Assembly (NCBI RefSeq): GCF_024679245.1
Contig: NC_090184.1
Span: 18,137,644-18,201,643, forward strand
Length of the DNA stretch: 64,000 bases
Direction: 5' to 3'
Source: Pseudorasbora parva
Lineage: Eukaryota > Chordata > Actinopteri > Cypriniformes > Gobionidae
A program made the translations under genes and the position numbers. Position 1 is the stretch's first letter. Each line of letters opens with the position of its first letter. Under the pieces are notes generated by a model, which ran no database searches, had not been told where the DNA came from, and saw nothing but the letters and a program-made list of their open reading frames with translations. This document shows, in pieces, positions 12,901 to 24,200 of the stretch.

Positions 12901-14290
12901 ATGCATTTACAAAATAGATAGTGTGACTTTGCATTTCATTCTGACCTTAAATCATTTGAAAAATTGTAGGAAGGAGAGTGATTTTTAGGGGGTAGCGTTA
13001 ATCAAGTGGTTCCCTGAGAGCAGCAGCCAGCTGTTATTTCTCAACCCATCTCGTCTCTTGTTAATCACCATATTCTTTAGCCTTCTCCAGCTCTCCCACT
13101 CATCTAATGCTGTCCATGTTATTGATGGCTGAGTGTGTATGTGGCAAGTCCGTGGGTCGATTGTCTGGGTGTCTCTAGAGAGCTTATTCAGCACTTCTGC
13201 ACCACAAGCAGCAGCCGTCCGTTAGTCTTTCTGTTTCAGACGAGCATGTACAAGGCCACTGACTCGTGTGCTGCTCAGTATTAAGATACACAAGAATGAT
13301 GCTCCTGGGTAAATGCACATTTAGAATGGTTCTCATGTTGCATGGACCGGTGTTTATATACAGATCACCAAGTGATTGTTATATATAGAGCCAAAGTCAT
13401 TTCCATCTGTAGCAGCCATCATGATTATTACCAATCATTTAGTGAAAATGTCCTTAAACTCAATAACACCACTGGAATCACTGATTCTTGAGGATTTGTT
13501 TCGGATTTTTCTGTTCAGAAGCATTTTGTTTATATTTTGGTGCTTTTTTTTATAACTAAATGTGCCAACAGCATCAGATACAAAAGTATTACATTCTCTA
13601 TCCCCGTTTTACAGACAAGGCTCAAGTCTAGTCCCAGACTAAAATGCATGTTTGAGCTGTTTTATCTTAAAATATATCAGTTCATTATTTTTGTCTCAAG
13701 ATGCACACCTGTAATGTTTTTTTCTAAGTTACATTTCTAAAAGCTACGTAAATGTCTTAATTGAACTAAGGCCTAATCCTGACTTTATCTATGCCAGGCA
13801 ATAATGTCAAAACTATAGTTATGTATTTAGACTACAGAATGGTTTCAAAAGCTGATTTTGGCTCAGTCTTTTTTTAAATTATGAGACTGTCAGAAAATCT
13901 TGCAGTGCTGATAAAATGACCATGACCAATCTGACATAATTATGAAAACTAAATCGCCAAATTGTCTAAATATCCCAAACTATTTCTCTATAATTTAGCA
14001 CATTTCCTCTCATCAGTTGCCTAAAATGATATATAAACACAACTAATTTACTAGAACTTGCTAATGATGTTGAACTCACAGCGGAGGAAACAAGTTGCTA
14101 ATAAAAAGAGGTTTTTTAAAATATTTGATAAAGCTGATTTTTAAATGTTTTTATAAATATCGTACAGTGATGAACATGACTGTATTTCATATATTTTAAT
14201 GTAGAAGTTAGATTTTAAGTATTGAGCTTTTTTGTTTAGTTTTAAATAAGATTTTTAGATTTTTGTTTTTAGCAGTGTGTTGATCTGGAT
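9904..14290. other. intergenic region between the two convergent genes
   Basis: It lies between the fahd2a poly(A) signals and the likely gpat2 3' end. It contains (AC)-rich and (AT)n runs near 11726-11755 and 11890-11908, and poly-T at 11970-11986. I recognise no gene. The stretch 12985-13270 is less AT-rich and lacks repeat hallmarks, so it could be part of a long gpat2 3' UTR or a conserved non-coding element. Confidence 0.4.
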
Positions 14291-14291
14291 T

Positions 14292-14338
14292 TTTATTTAA
14301 TAGATATTTTAGATTTTTTTTTTTTAATCATTTTTATT
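14292..14338 (-). terminator. candidate gpat2 polyadenylation signals
   Basis: AATAAA occurs on the - strand at 14338-14333 and 14297-14292, about 630-670 nt beyond the gpat2 stop. The 3' UTR length is otherwise unknown, and other signals may exist further on. Confidence 0.3.
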
Positions 14339-14964
14339 TACAGTAAATAAGATGTATATTCTAACGATAATCTCAAATTGAAAATGTTGTAATTTTAACA
14401 ACTGATAACAGATTAAACATATTCCATGAATCAGTGAAATTATACTTTTTAGTGTCCGGTGTTTGTGCTAATGGAAGCAGAAAATGCATAGGAAGGAAGT
14501 GTGTGTGATAATTACTCCTAATGTTTTTGAAAATAATGCAGAATGCTTGTGTGCATATGAAAATTCATATACAAAACTATAAATCAATCCGTGACAGAAA
14601 CACTACAACTGGGTCAATTGCCAGAAACCTGTGTACTGAACCAAGCCCATTACATACTCCTCATTACAGGTACACAAAAGAATCGGAGAACAATATTTAC
14701 CATCTGAATAGTCATTATCTAACCAATAACTAAACCAAATCTGGAATCTCAATAATAACAAACACAAAAAGCAGTCTCAGCATCACATATACCACATAAA
14801 TCAAGTGTGCTAGGAAATATATAAGCATAAGCATGAAGAAAAAAACGAAAAAAAAAAAAAAAAAACATTCCTAATTATTTAAACAACCCTGAAGAACTGA
14901 ATGGTACATTCAAAAGCGCCTACTGTTATCATTCCCAGCTGAGACTGACTTCTCTTTGAGTCTT

Positions 14965-15090
14965 TTACTTTTCTCTAATCGCTATAAATTGCTTGAAAAA
15001 TTGCAAGAGTTTCTCTTTGTAAGCGCACTGGGAGAAAAGAGGACTGACATCTAGATACACATCTTCTCCCTGTCTGTCCTCCGTCAACAC
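14965..15090 (-). CDS. gpat2: gpat2 last coding exon and stop
   Basis: The acceptor is cacttcag, phase 0. The exon encodes [20 protein letters not shown], then [20 protein letters not shown] and TAA (14967-14965). The KL.xFI.QF closing helix is shared with GPAT1 and GPAT2. Confidence 0.93.
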   Translation of the reverse strand: MLTEDRQGEDVYLDVSPLFSQCAYKEKLLQFFKQFIAIREK

Positions 15091-15213
15091 CTGAAGTGCG
15101 GGAACAGAGAAGCGTTGTTTAGTCAGGAGAGGGCAAATTAACTTTCCTTTATTACAACACCTGCTACATTTGGTTACACTCAGTTTATCTGGCCGTAGGC
15201 TTTTATTTACAGC

Positions 15214-15258
<45 letters not shown>

Positions 15259-18200
15259 GTAAATCAGGATGTATAGAATCACTTACCCCAAGATCAATGA
15301 ACGTACGAAGCGCCATTCTCACCAAGTCAATAGATGAGCTCTCTACAAAAGATTCACACAAACACATAAAATATACAGCACTGGAGCATCTCATGACACA
15401 AAGACTTCAGTATTATTTAATAATGCCGGAACACAATTTGATCTGCAGAAACTCTATTATAAAACATCAAGGCTCTAGTCTTCAGCAGTTAGATTACCCA
15501 GTAACAGAGCAATGATTCATAAGTCAGTAAATACAGCGGGATTAATAATACATTAAAGATAACGCATCAGCAGCTGAAGTGAAGCTGTCAGCATCTATGT
15601 AGTCTGTAACGGTTAAAGCCACTTCATTTATTCTCTTTTAATGATCTTGAAGAGGAGAGATGCTTAAAGAGGGAATTAACTCGTTTTTTAAAAATGTGTA
15701 TACTGTTGTCTGAGGTCAGCTTATGACTTTTGTGTTTTTTACATTCAAATACACCATAGTGAATAAGTAATAGGCTATTTTGTACCCTGGTTTTAAGCCT
15801 AGCTCCTGAAACATAGCAGTGGACTTTTAAAACTAAAAACTGAGTGAGTCAGTGCATCTGGGGAATTGTTTTGAAAACCTCCAGTGTGGAAAAATGGCAA
15901 CCCCAATGATTTGCCAATACATGTTCGACCCAGAGTCTGATCCCGAACTAACAATATCTCAGATACAAAGCCTGTGACAGCGTGGTCAGTTATCATTAAT
16001 TTTGTTTAGTTAGACACGTACACATAATCAGTAGACATTAAACCATCTGTAACATTGCAATACTATCACATATAAAAACATTTTTTACACTCAAAAAATG
16101 GCTGGGTTAAAAACAACCCAATTGACAACTCAGCGCTGGGTAAATATTGGACGGAACACATGCTGGGTTAAATTAACCCAGTGGCATTTTAACCCAGCAG
16201 GCTGGGCTGTTGAGAAAACCCAAAATGTAGTCAATTTTTTACCATTAATGGATTTGCTATTCTGGGTTATTCTTGCTGGGTTGTTCTTAAAATTTCTCCT
16301 GTGCATTAGCCTACTGTACAACTAGACAATCATGAAAGAACAAATGAAGAATGCAGGTTTAGACTAGGGCTGGGCGATATGTTAATTTTTGGGGGGCGAT
16401 AATCGCCTTCAAAAACATTGCGATATCCGATAATATCATCTACTCCGCACTGATCCCGCCCACTCCCCTGCGCGCCACAAAATTTTCCAGGCACAAAATG
16501 GAGGACAACGCTTAATATCCAAGAAAAGATGTACATTAGTAATTTGGCAGTATTATGGATTTAAACCAAATGCAAATGGTGAACCAGTGGATCCAACAGA
16601 GGCTATCTGCAGGCTGTGCAAAAAAAAAGAAGAAGAAAAAAAAGAAAGAAAGTGAACCCTCCGCAGCCATATTCACGTAGGCTACACTATACCCAGCAGT
16701 AGCGGCCTCGTTTCCGCTCTGCAGCCGCTTCTCAAAGACGACGGATATGTGGTCGAGCGGCAATGACACATTAAATGTCAATTAGAGCTTAGATCGTGCT
16801 CAAAAAATCAAGCCCGACCCTACCGGAGCTTGTGCTCGTTGTGTCCGAGCCTTGCCCGGCCCGGCACATTAACTGTAATTATGAGAACGAGCATGTAATG
16901 AGCGAAGCGGACCGGTGTGACTCATGTTAAAACTAAAATTAACGAAATAAGCTGATAACATCACTGTTTTCCCAGAACGACTGGAAATCAAATTTTGCTG
17001 CAATATTGTCCTGTTTAACACTGTGAAGCTGCTTTGAAACAATCGTCATTGTAAAAGAACTATATAATAAATAAAGCTGATTTGGCTTGACTCCGCTCAC
17101 CTGTTAAATAATTAAATCCAGCTCAGACATTTATCTGTAGCTCACTTTGTTGTAGCCATTAAACAATATTGGTCTTCTTTCTTTTTGCATATTATGTTTG
17201 AATAGGCCTATTATAATAGTATTTTTACATTTCATCTGATTATGATAAGTGAGTTAGAAATGCTTTTGGTGGTTATATTTAGTTTAATATTAAGTTTTGT
17301 TTTGTAGAAAGCATTCTTTCGTTTTGTTTAAATTGTATCTTAATTTTAATAAAGGTTTCTTTGGCCAATTGCCTGGGTTTAATAAATAATATGCAAATGG
17401 AAGACGTGTCGAAGTCGCCGGAGTGATCGCTTTAATTTCTAATGAACTGGAGCGCGTGTCTCATAAATAAACCGAAATGCAGCAGGCTACTTGCCTCACA
17501 GACGTATGCGCATATAAAGCTTAAAATGTCCACTTTTAAACGAAACCATTCGAAACGAAAATATTTAATTAAGCAAAGTGCAGTGTTGACGCGAGCAGCT
17601 CATGCGTTTCTGTTCAGAACTGCGCTCCATCACTGCACGAACTGTGAGTTTAGCGCGCATTTTTACTTCACTTTAATATATTTTTCTTTCATTTTTTATA
17701 TTATAATAATTTTATTCTAACACCTTTATTTTATAGTATTTAAAATACAGGCCTATGGTTAGCTTTTATAGACATTTTCAACCGTTTAAGGTTGAGCTTT
17801 TTTTTTCTTTTCGTTGAGCTATTTTTTCCCCCAAAGGTTTCTCTCTCGTTTTATTTTTAGCGTAAGTAGGCTATTTTAAATGTTTTCCAGGTTTCCATGT
17901 TTGATTAATGTTTGTATTATTAATAGGCTATTATATTTATAATTTAGCCTAATAGGAAATAATATTTTTAGAGCGTTTTAAAACATTTAGCCAAGCCAAT
18001 GTGCTTCTCTTTGCGCGTGTATAATGAAAACACAACCAACGTCTTATCCATAATTCAATGTTTTGTTTTAACACATATAGGCTACTGTAGTTATGCATCA
18101 AAAACACTAAAAAGGTGAGTGTATGGTAACTACTATTTATAATGAATTTGGCAAAGCAATGTCCTGTGAGTTTATCAGTCGTCATTTTTATGATGTCGAT

Positions 18201-21200
18201 TATCGTCTGATAACACTGACTGTTATCGATATCGACATATTTGCGAGACATCGTCGATATATGATATCATCGTCATATCGCCCAGCCCTAGTTTAGACGG
18301 TTAAAACAATCATTTTTATTGCTTGACAAATGGTGCAACACACAAATGTGTTAAAATTGGCAACAATGACAACTAAAACCTAATATATTCTGTCCATTTA
18401 TTCACGTTTAAATTAAACTTTTAATTTGACGGGTTGCCGTGACCTTTGAGTGTCTGTGTTCATGATATGACAGTTTTCTCAAATAAAACGGTAAATTATC
18501 ATGTCCTCAGTGACACGGCAGAGGCTAAAAGACAGCGTGTGACACGCGTGTGTACGCACGCGTCCCCGTCATTCCCACAGAGACGCAAAACATGGAAGAG
18601 TAATATTTATATAGTATTTAATATATACAGACATATTTGGCTACAGTCTGGAGCCCTGCGTGACGCAACTGAGCGCAGCTGTGGGACCGAATATAGTCTA
18701 CTTTTTTAAATTTCAGTATGTACTTGGTACTGAAGTACCGGTACTTGTGACATCCCTACACAAAACAATGGTTAATTTTCGTAAGCGGATCATGGTTCCG
18801 TGTAATCACAAACTGTATTAATCTATCGTCTCACATGCCTAAGTTACCTAAACTAACACGAGTTAGTACATTGCATCGGATTCTGAGGTAAAACTTTCGT
18901 CGTCTTAATGTCATGTAAGCTTAAGAATTGTTGCAGCGAAGAAGAAAAAAAAACCTATAATTATGCTAATTAAAATTATTATTAATGAAAACTTATGAAC
19001 TTATCTTAAAACATCTGCAACCAGTGGCTTTGCCTTTTGCATTGTACTTTCAAAATGACAGTTTGGGAGCGAATTTAAACGAATCAAGGCGGGAAGCACG
19101 TGAAACAACCAAGCGCTGGGTAGAATCACCCAAGCATTGCGACCCAGCAGGTTTAACCCAACGACTGGAAATTTGAAACTACCCAATGGTGTTTAAAATG
19201 TGATCAAATAAACCGACAAAAATTACCTAACAATCTTAACCCAGCATTTTGGGTTTAAAAACAACCCAGCATTATTTAGAGTGTACTTACATACGTGTGT
19301 TGCACCTTTTCCGTCAGATCCAATATAGAATATAGATAGTCTCCAACATAGAGTCTCGTTTACAAAAGAATTTGCAGTGAAATGAAGTGAACCAAAACGC
19401 AATAGCTTCCCCACGTGAGCTTGAACTTCATTAAAAATAAATAAAGTTCAACCGCATTCTTAATACTGGAATCCGAAGGAAGCTTATGCAGGGACTGTGT
19501 TCTTCCACAAACAGGCACTGTGCACTATTTTGTATTCTTCTACGGCATGTTTCTTTCTTGGTAGTTCAATCCAGTTTAGCACCACGTAGGCATATGTTAT
19601 TTAGCTATAATGCGCGAATCGGTGGGCAGGGCTACAGAATTAGGCGTTTGTCGTCTTCTTTTGAGGCGGCGTGAGGCTGCTGTCTGTTGTCCCAGGAAGG
19701 CAAATTCGCAGATCTCTCGTTTGATGAGCCAGCTGTCAATAAAAGATTTTCTTTGACTAAAAAGGAAGTTTTCAGCTCTGAAACTTACAGGATATACTTA
19801 TATTACGATGACCTTTTATACACTTAACATTACACGGATCGCCAAAGTCACGTGATTTCAGCAGTTTGGCACGCGACGATCTGAATCATGAATCGATGCG
19901 CTGATTCATAACCATTCAAATCTTTGTTTTGAAATCGGCCCATCACAATACAAGTCGTTATTTCATTTTTTTTTTGCGCAAAAAAATATATTCTCGTTGC
20001 TTCATAAAATTATTGTACAGACTCTGTAGTGAGATGGACTTTGTAACAACGTCTTTAGTGCCTTTTATGGGTCTTGAGAGAGGAAATGACATTGGTGTCA
20101 ATGAAGGCCTTTCTGAGCCATCAGATTTCAACAAAAATATCTTCATTTGTGTTCCGAAGATGAACAGAGGTCTTACGGGTGTCGAACGATATTAGGGTAA
20201 GTAATTAATGACAGAATTTTAATTTTTAGGTGAACTAACCCTTTAAGTTTGGAAACAATATTTTTCATTTATAATGTAACATTTATATAAAAGTTTAAAT
20301 GTTTTTTTCATATTTAAAAATATAGAGACGAATTTTAGGAAGGGGGTCCTTTCATAAACGGTTAATCGTGTTTGGGGGTCCTTGGCATCAAAGCTTGAAA
20401 ACCTCTGCTTTAGCTTCATGCTGGTGAGTGGAAAAGGAAAAGTGTGTTATTGTTTTGTACCATAGTGCGCTTTGTCCAGTTGAGCTCGGTTCTTCAAGTG
20501 TGCGTGTAGTTGGTCCAAACAGTCGCTCTCTAAAATAAAAGAAATTCAGGTTATAAACACACTCAGTGTGAAGTAAGTGATCTTGCCAAAATACACTTAC
20601 TCATCACACATGGCAACAGCATTGTTTGGCCAGAGGTCAGACTTTGTGTGTGTGTACTAACCTGTAATGGGTGTGGGGAGAAAATGAAGGCTTTCTAGCG
20701 CCCAGCACAGAGCTCTCAGCTGGACACTCAATAAACTACAGAGAAAGAACAGCAGCTCTGGGCACTGAGACGGCTGACTCAACTATAAAGCAGAGAGAAA
20801 GAGAAAAGACAGCAGAAGGGTAGAGGACAGCGAGAAAATATGCAAAGGTTATTATTAGCTAGGAGACAGATGTTGTTTGGGCATTAAAGACAGTAAACAC
20901 ATTTACATTGTGTTAAAAATGTATTTCCAATAAATCAGTTGTTTAGATAGGTAGAATTATACAGAGCAAAACAAGAATTGCAATATATATATTGTCAGTG
21001 GAAAAAGTTAAAGGTGCCCTAGAATGAGTTGAAACAATATGTTAAATTGTTCTCTGATATCTACATAGAGGCGGTATGTGGCTTATTTAAGGGCAAAAAT
21101 TGTCCAGATACAGTTTTACAGGTCCATTTACATCCCTAGAAATTGTCCCTAGGATGTTTCGAGAGCTTGCGTGCATATGGTTGCCAGATTGCACGTTTAG

Positions 21201-24200
21201 GTAAAACACCAGATAGTATAAGTGTTCCTTTTCCAGAGAAGCTCTGATTGGGGGATTTGAATTACTGAAAACTGGCAACCGCAAGCATTAACACTGAAAC
21301 GCTCTGCTTTTCCCCCGACAAAACCAAAACCAGTGCTTTTTGTTCAATAATAAACATCAACCATGACTGTTGACATTTTTTGACAAAGATTCCTCTGATC
21401 CTAGGCTAAAATCTGACGTCTTTGATCGTTAGCTTGACATGTTCACCAGCAGCCGATTAATGACCGCTGCAGTGTGACTTCGCCTACAACGACCGTCAAA
21501 TATCTTGGTTTTTCAAGACAAACTATGATCAAAAAGAGAGCTAGAGATTTCTTTGTAACCACCATTTAAAGAATGAAAAAAGCCCTAGAATGAAACATTT
21601 AATTAACCTTGCCATAGTTAAATAACAAGAGTTCAATACATGGACATCACATACAGTGAGTATGACCAACACCATTACCTCCTCCTTCATATGTAAATCT
21701 TGTTTGTGAAAAACACCACGGAAAAATGGGCTATTTTCAACATAACGGCAACTGTGACGCAATTGCTGAGATCCTTAATATGTACGCCCCCAACATTTGC
21801 ATGTCAGACCATGTTCATTGTCAGGCGAAACTACACAGTGTGCAGCCGTCGGGAGTTCAGCAGATAAACAAGTGTCATGCGAAGAAAGCAAAAATGGCAG
21901 ATCATGGAAATAAATGTCACGTTCCAGGCTGTGCAAAGGATGTGAGGACTTTTCATAGCCTTCCCACAGATAAACAATGTCAACAGTCATGGTTGATGTT
22001 TATTTACAATCAGATACCGCAACAATTTAATTCAGAGTTGTTCGTTTGCTTGGCCCATTTCACCACGGAGAGTCTTTCTAACCTGGGGCAATATAGCAGG
22101 ATTCGCTCAGCGTCTGATACTGAAGAAAGGGCCGATTTCAGCCCTATTCATGCAAGCAGTAAGTAGTGATTTTATCCACTCATTGACTGTCGAACCCATT
22201 TCGGATTAAATTGGAAATTTCTTAGTAAGACAACAGTACGATAATATCCTGTGTTGTCTAGATTGAACGCAAGAGGCTAAAGTAACAATTGGAAACTCCA
22301 AGTAACTCATATAACAGTTTGTCAAATGACAAAGGTTAATATTATTTCCTGCCAGTGTTGTCATAAAATACAACAGTAGATACGTATGTTGATCCCTTTT
22401 GACGGATTGAAATCTAAATTAGCCTATATTTCATCATTAAAACACAACTCAGAAACTAACTATGTTTACTACTACTGTTTAGTTGCTTACAGATCGCTCA
22501 GTCGATTCTTGTAGCTAATGTCACCTTCTTCACCATCTAAGTTGAAACGATAGTCATTTGACAAGGCTTCTAGTCAATTTGTTAAAGCTGCAGTCCCTAA
22601 CTTTTTGCGCTCTATGGGTTAATAAACAGAACTGCACGTGTCTTGCGGAAGAACATTGCAGCCGGAGCTACTTCTCTCAGTTTATGTCTATGGCGGGTCA
22701 CACAGGGGCTGTGCTCCTCCGCAGCGGTACCTACCAGTCTGGCCTGAAACAGTCCCAACATAAACACTTATTATAAGTGTACCATAATGATTCAGGGTAA
22801 GACAAAAACATGGTTTGGAAAATGGATTCATGTACATTATCATTGTATAATATTTGTAAATCTTGAAGTTACGGACAGCAGCTTGAAATAAATATACATT
22901 TTTGAGAACTGAAGTATGATTATTTTGCAGCGGGTGAGTAGTAAACATGACATGACTATTTTTGAGTGGCTTCTACATTACTTTGTTTGGCTAAATAAAT
23001 CAGTACCCTACTGTCAAACTGTAACGTTACTGTAAACAATATATTTACGTGCCCAGTTCAGTTCGTGATTCAAAGTTGAGAAGCTATCATTATAAAAATC
23101 ATTGCCATGACGGATTGTATAGATGTGTTAGCTGTCATTGAGCAGCCCTGGAGTGAAACAGCCAATCAGAGCCGAACTCTGCATTAATATTCATGGCCCT
23201 TCCAAATAAGGCAAAACCAGAGCATTACATCCTAGGGACAATTTCTAGGGTTGTAAGGACCTGTAAAACTGTATCTGGACAATGTTTGACCTTAAATAAG
23301 CCACATACCCTCTATTCAGATTTTAGAGAACAATTTAACATATTGTTTCAACTCATTCACCTTTAAAGGTCCACTGAAATCAAAATTCAAGTTTTTTAGC
23401 TTTTAGTATGACCATGTTAGCCTTAAAGTTATGAATAAGCTTGTATGTTCCAAAACTATGACAAAATGTGCATTTAGGAGATATAAGCATTCAAAATTTA
23501 CAGTCTCCCACTTTCGCTAAAACGAATCTCAGATTTTGGTGACATCATCGCAGACTTCACTTTCTCGTCAAATCTTCTGTCCAATCAAAAATGCGCTCTA
23601 GAATCTAAAGCCCGCCCCCTACACTGCTGAAGCTGAAATCGGTCAGTTGTTAACACACATTTACTAATTCCTACATGGTGAAAGGCACATAGCACACTAT
23701 ATATGTGATAGGAAACGATTCAAATATATGTCTGAATAAAGTCTGTTTTCACGTTAGTTTCACACACCGCAGCAGCGCACACACCCCAACGGCTCTGGTC
23801 TAAATTTAGATTACAGACACGAGAGCACAGCGCGGAGACATATGCGCGAGTCCGCGCAGACAACAAACATATCGACCCATTTGAATTCTGCACAGAATGC
23901 TGCATTTCAAAGCGATATAGAGGAGATTATGATGGTAAACAGTGTTAGAGGAAACTGGCTTTACCAAACAGAGAGAGAAGGTCCGCTCTTGAGCTCTAGT
24001 CAAACTGTCTATTAACGACACGCTATTGGCTGTTTCAAAAAAGGGTGCCAGGGTTTCAAAAAAGGGTCCAGCTGCTAACAGCTGAAGCCGTTTCAGGGGA
24101 AATCACGTCAACACATTGAATATTGCGGCGCGTTGTGGACCTTTAAGTCCCGCGTGTAATGCAGCTCACTGTCACTGAACGCGTCATTCATTGATGATAT

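Larger units (their letters stand above)
21008..23366 (+). mobile_element. composite TTAA-target THAP element with the same end at both sides
   Basis: Left end is TTAA|AGGTGCCCTAGAATGAG. The right end is the inverted version of the same left end (GTTTCAACTCATTCACCT|TTAA). The opposite family terminus (gccctagaatgaaac) lies inside at about 21583. The unit is therefore a partial forward copy joined to a reverse copy. Related copies lie at 36122-38028 and 55787-56695. The TTAA target and THAP domain suggest Kolobok. Confidence 0.7.

Noticed and set aside
12985..13194. A 69-residue - strand frame in the intergenic region
   Set aside because: It has no recognisable motif or splice partners. It is noted only as a possible non-coding conserved block.
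14965..15282. A 105-residue open frame ending at the gpat2 stop and starting in the (CA)n tract
   Set aside because: Only its last 41 residues are coding. The upstream HTHTH part is translated microsatellite, removed by the acceptor before 15090.
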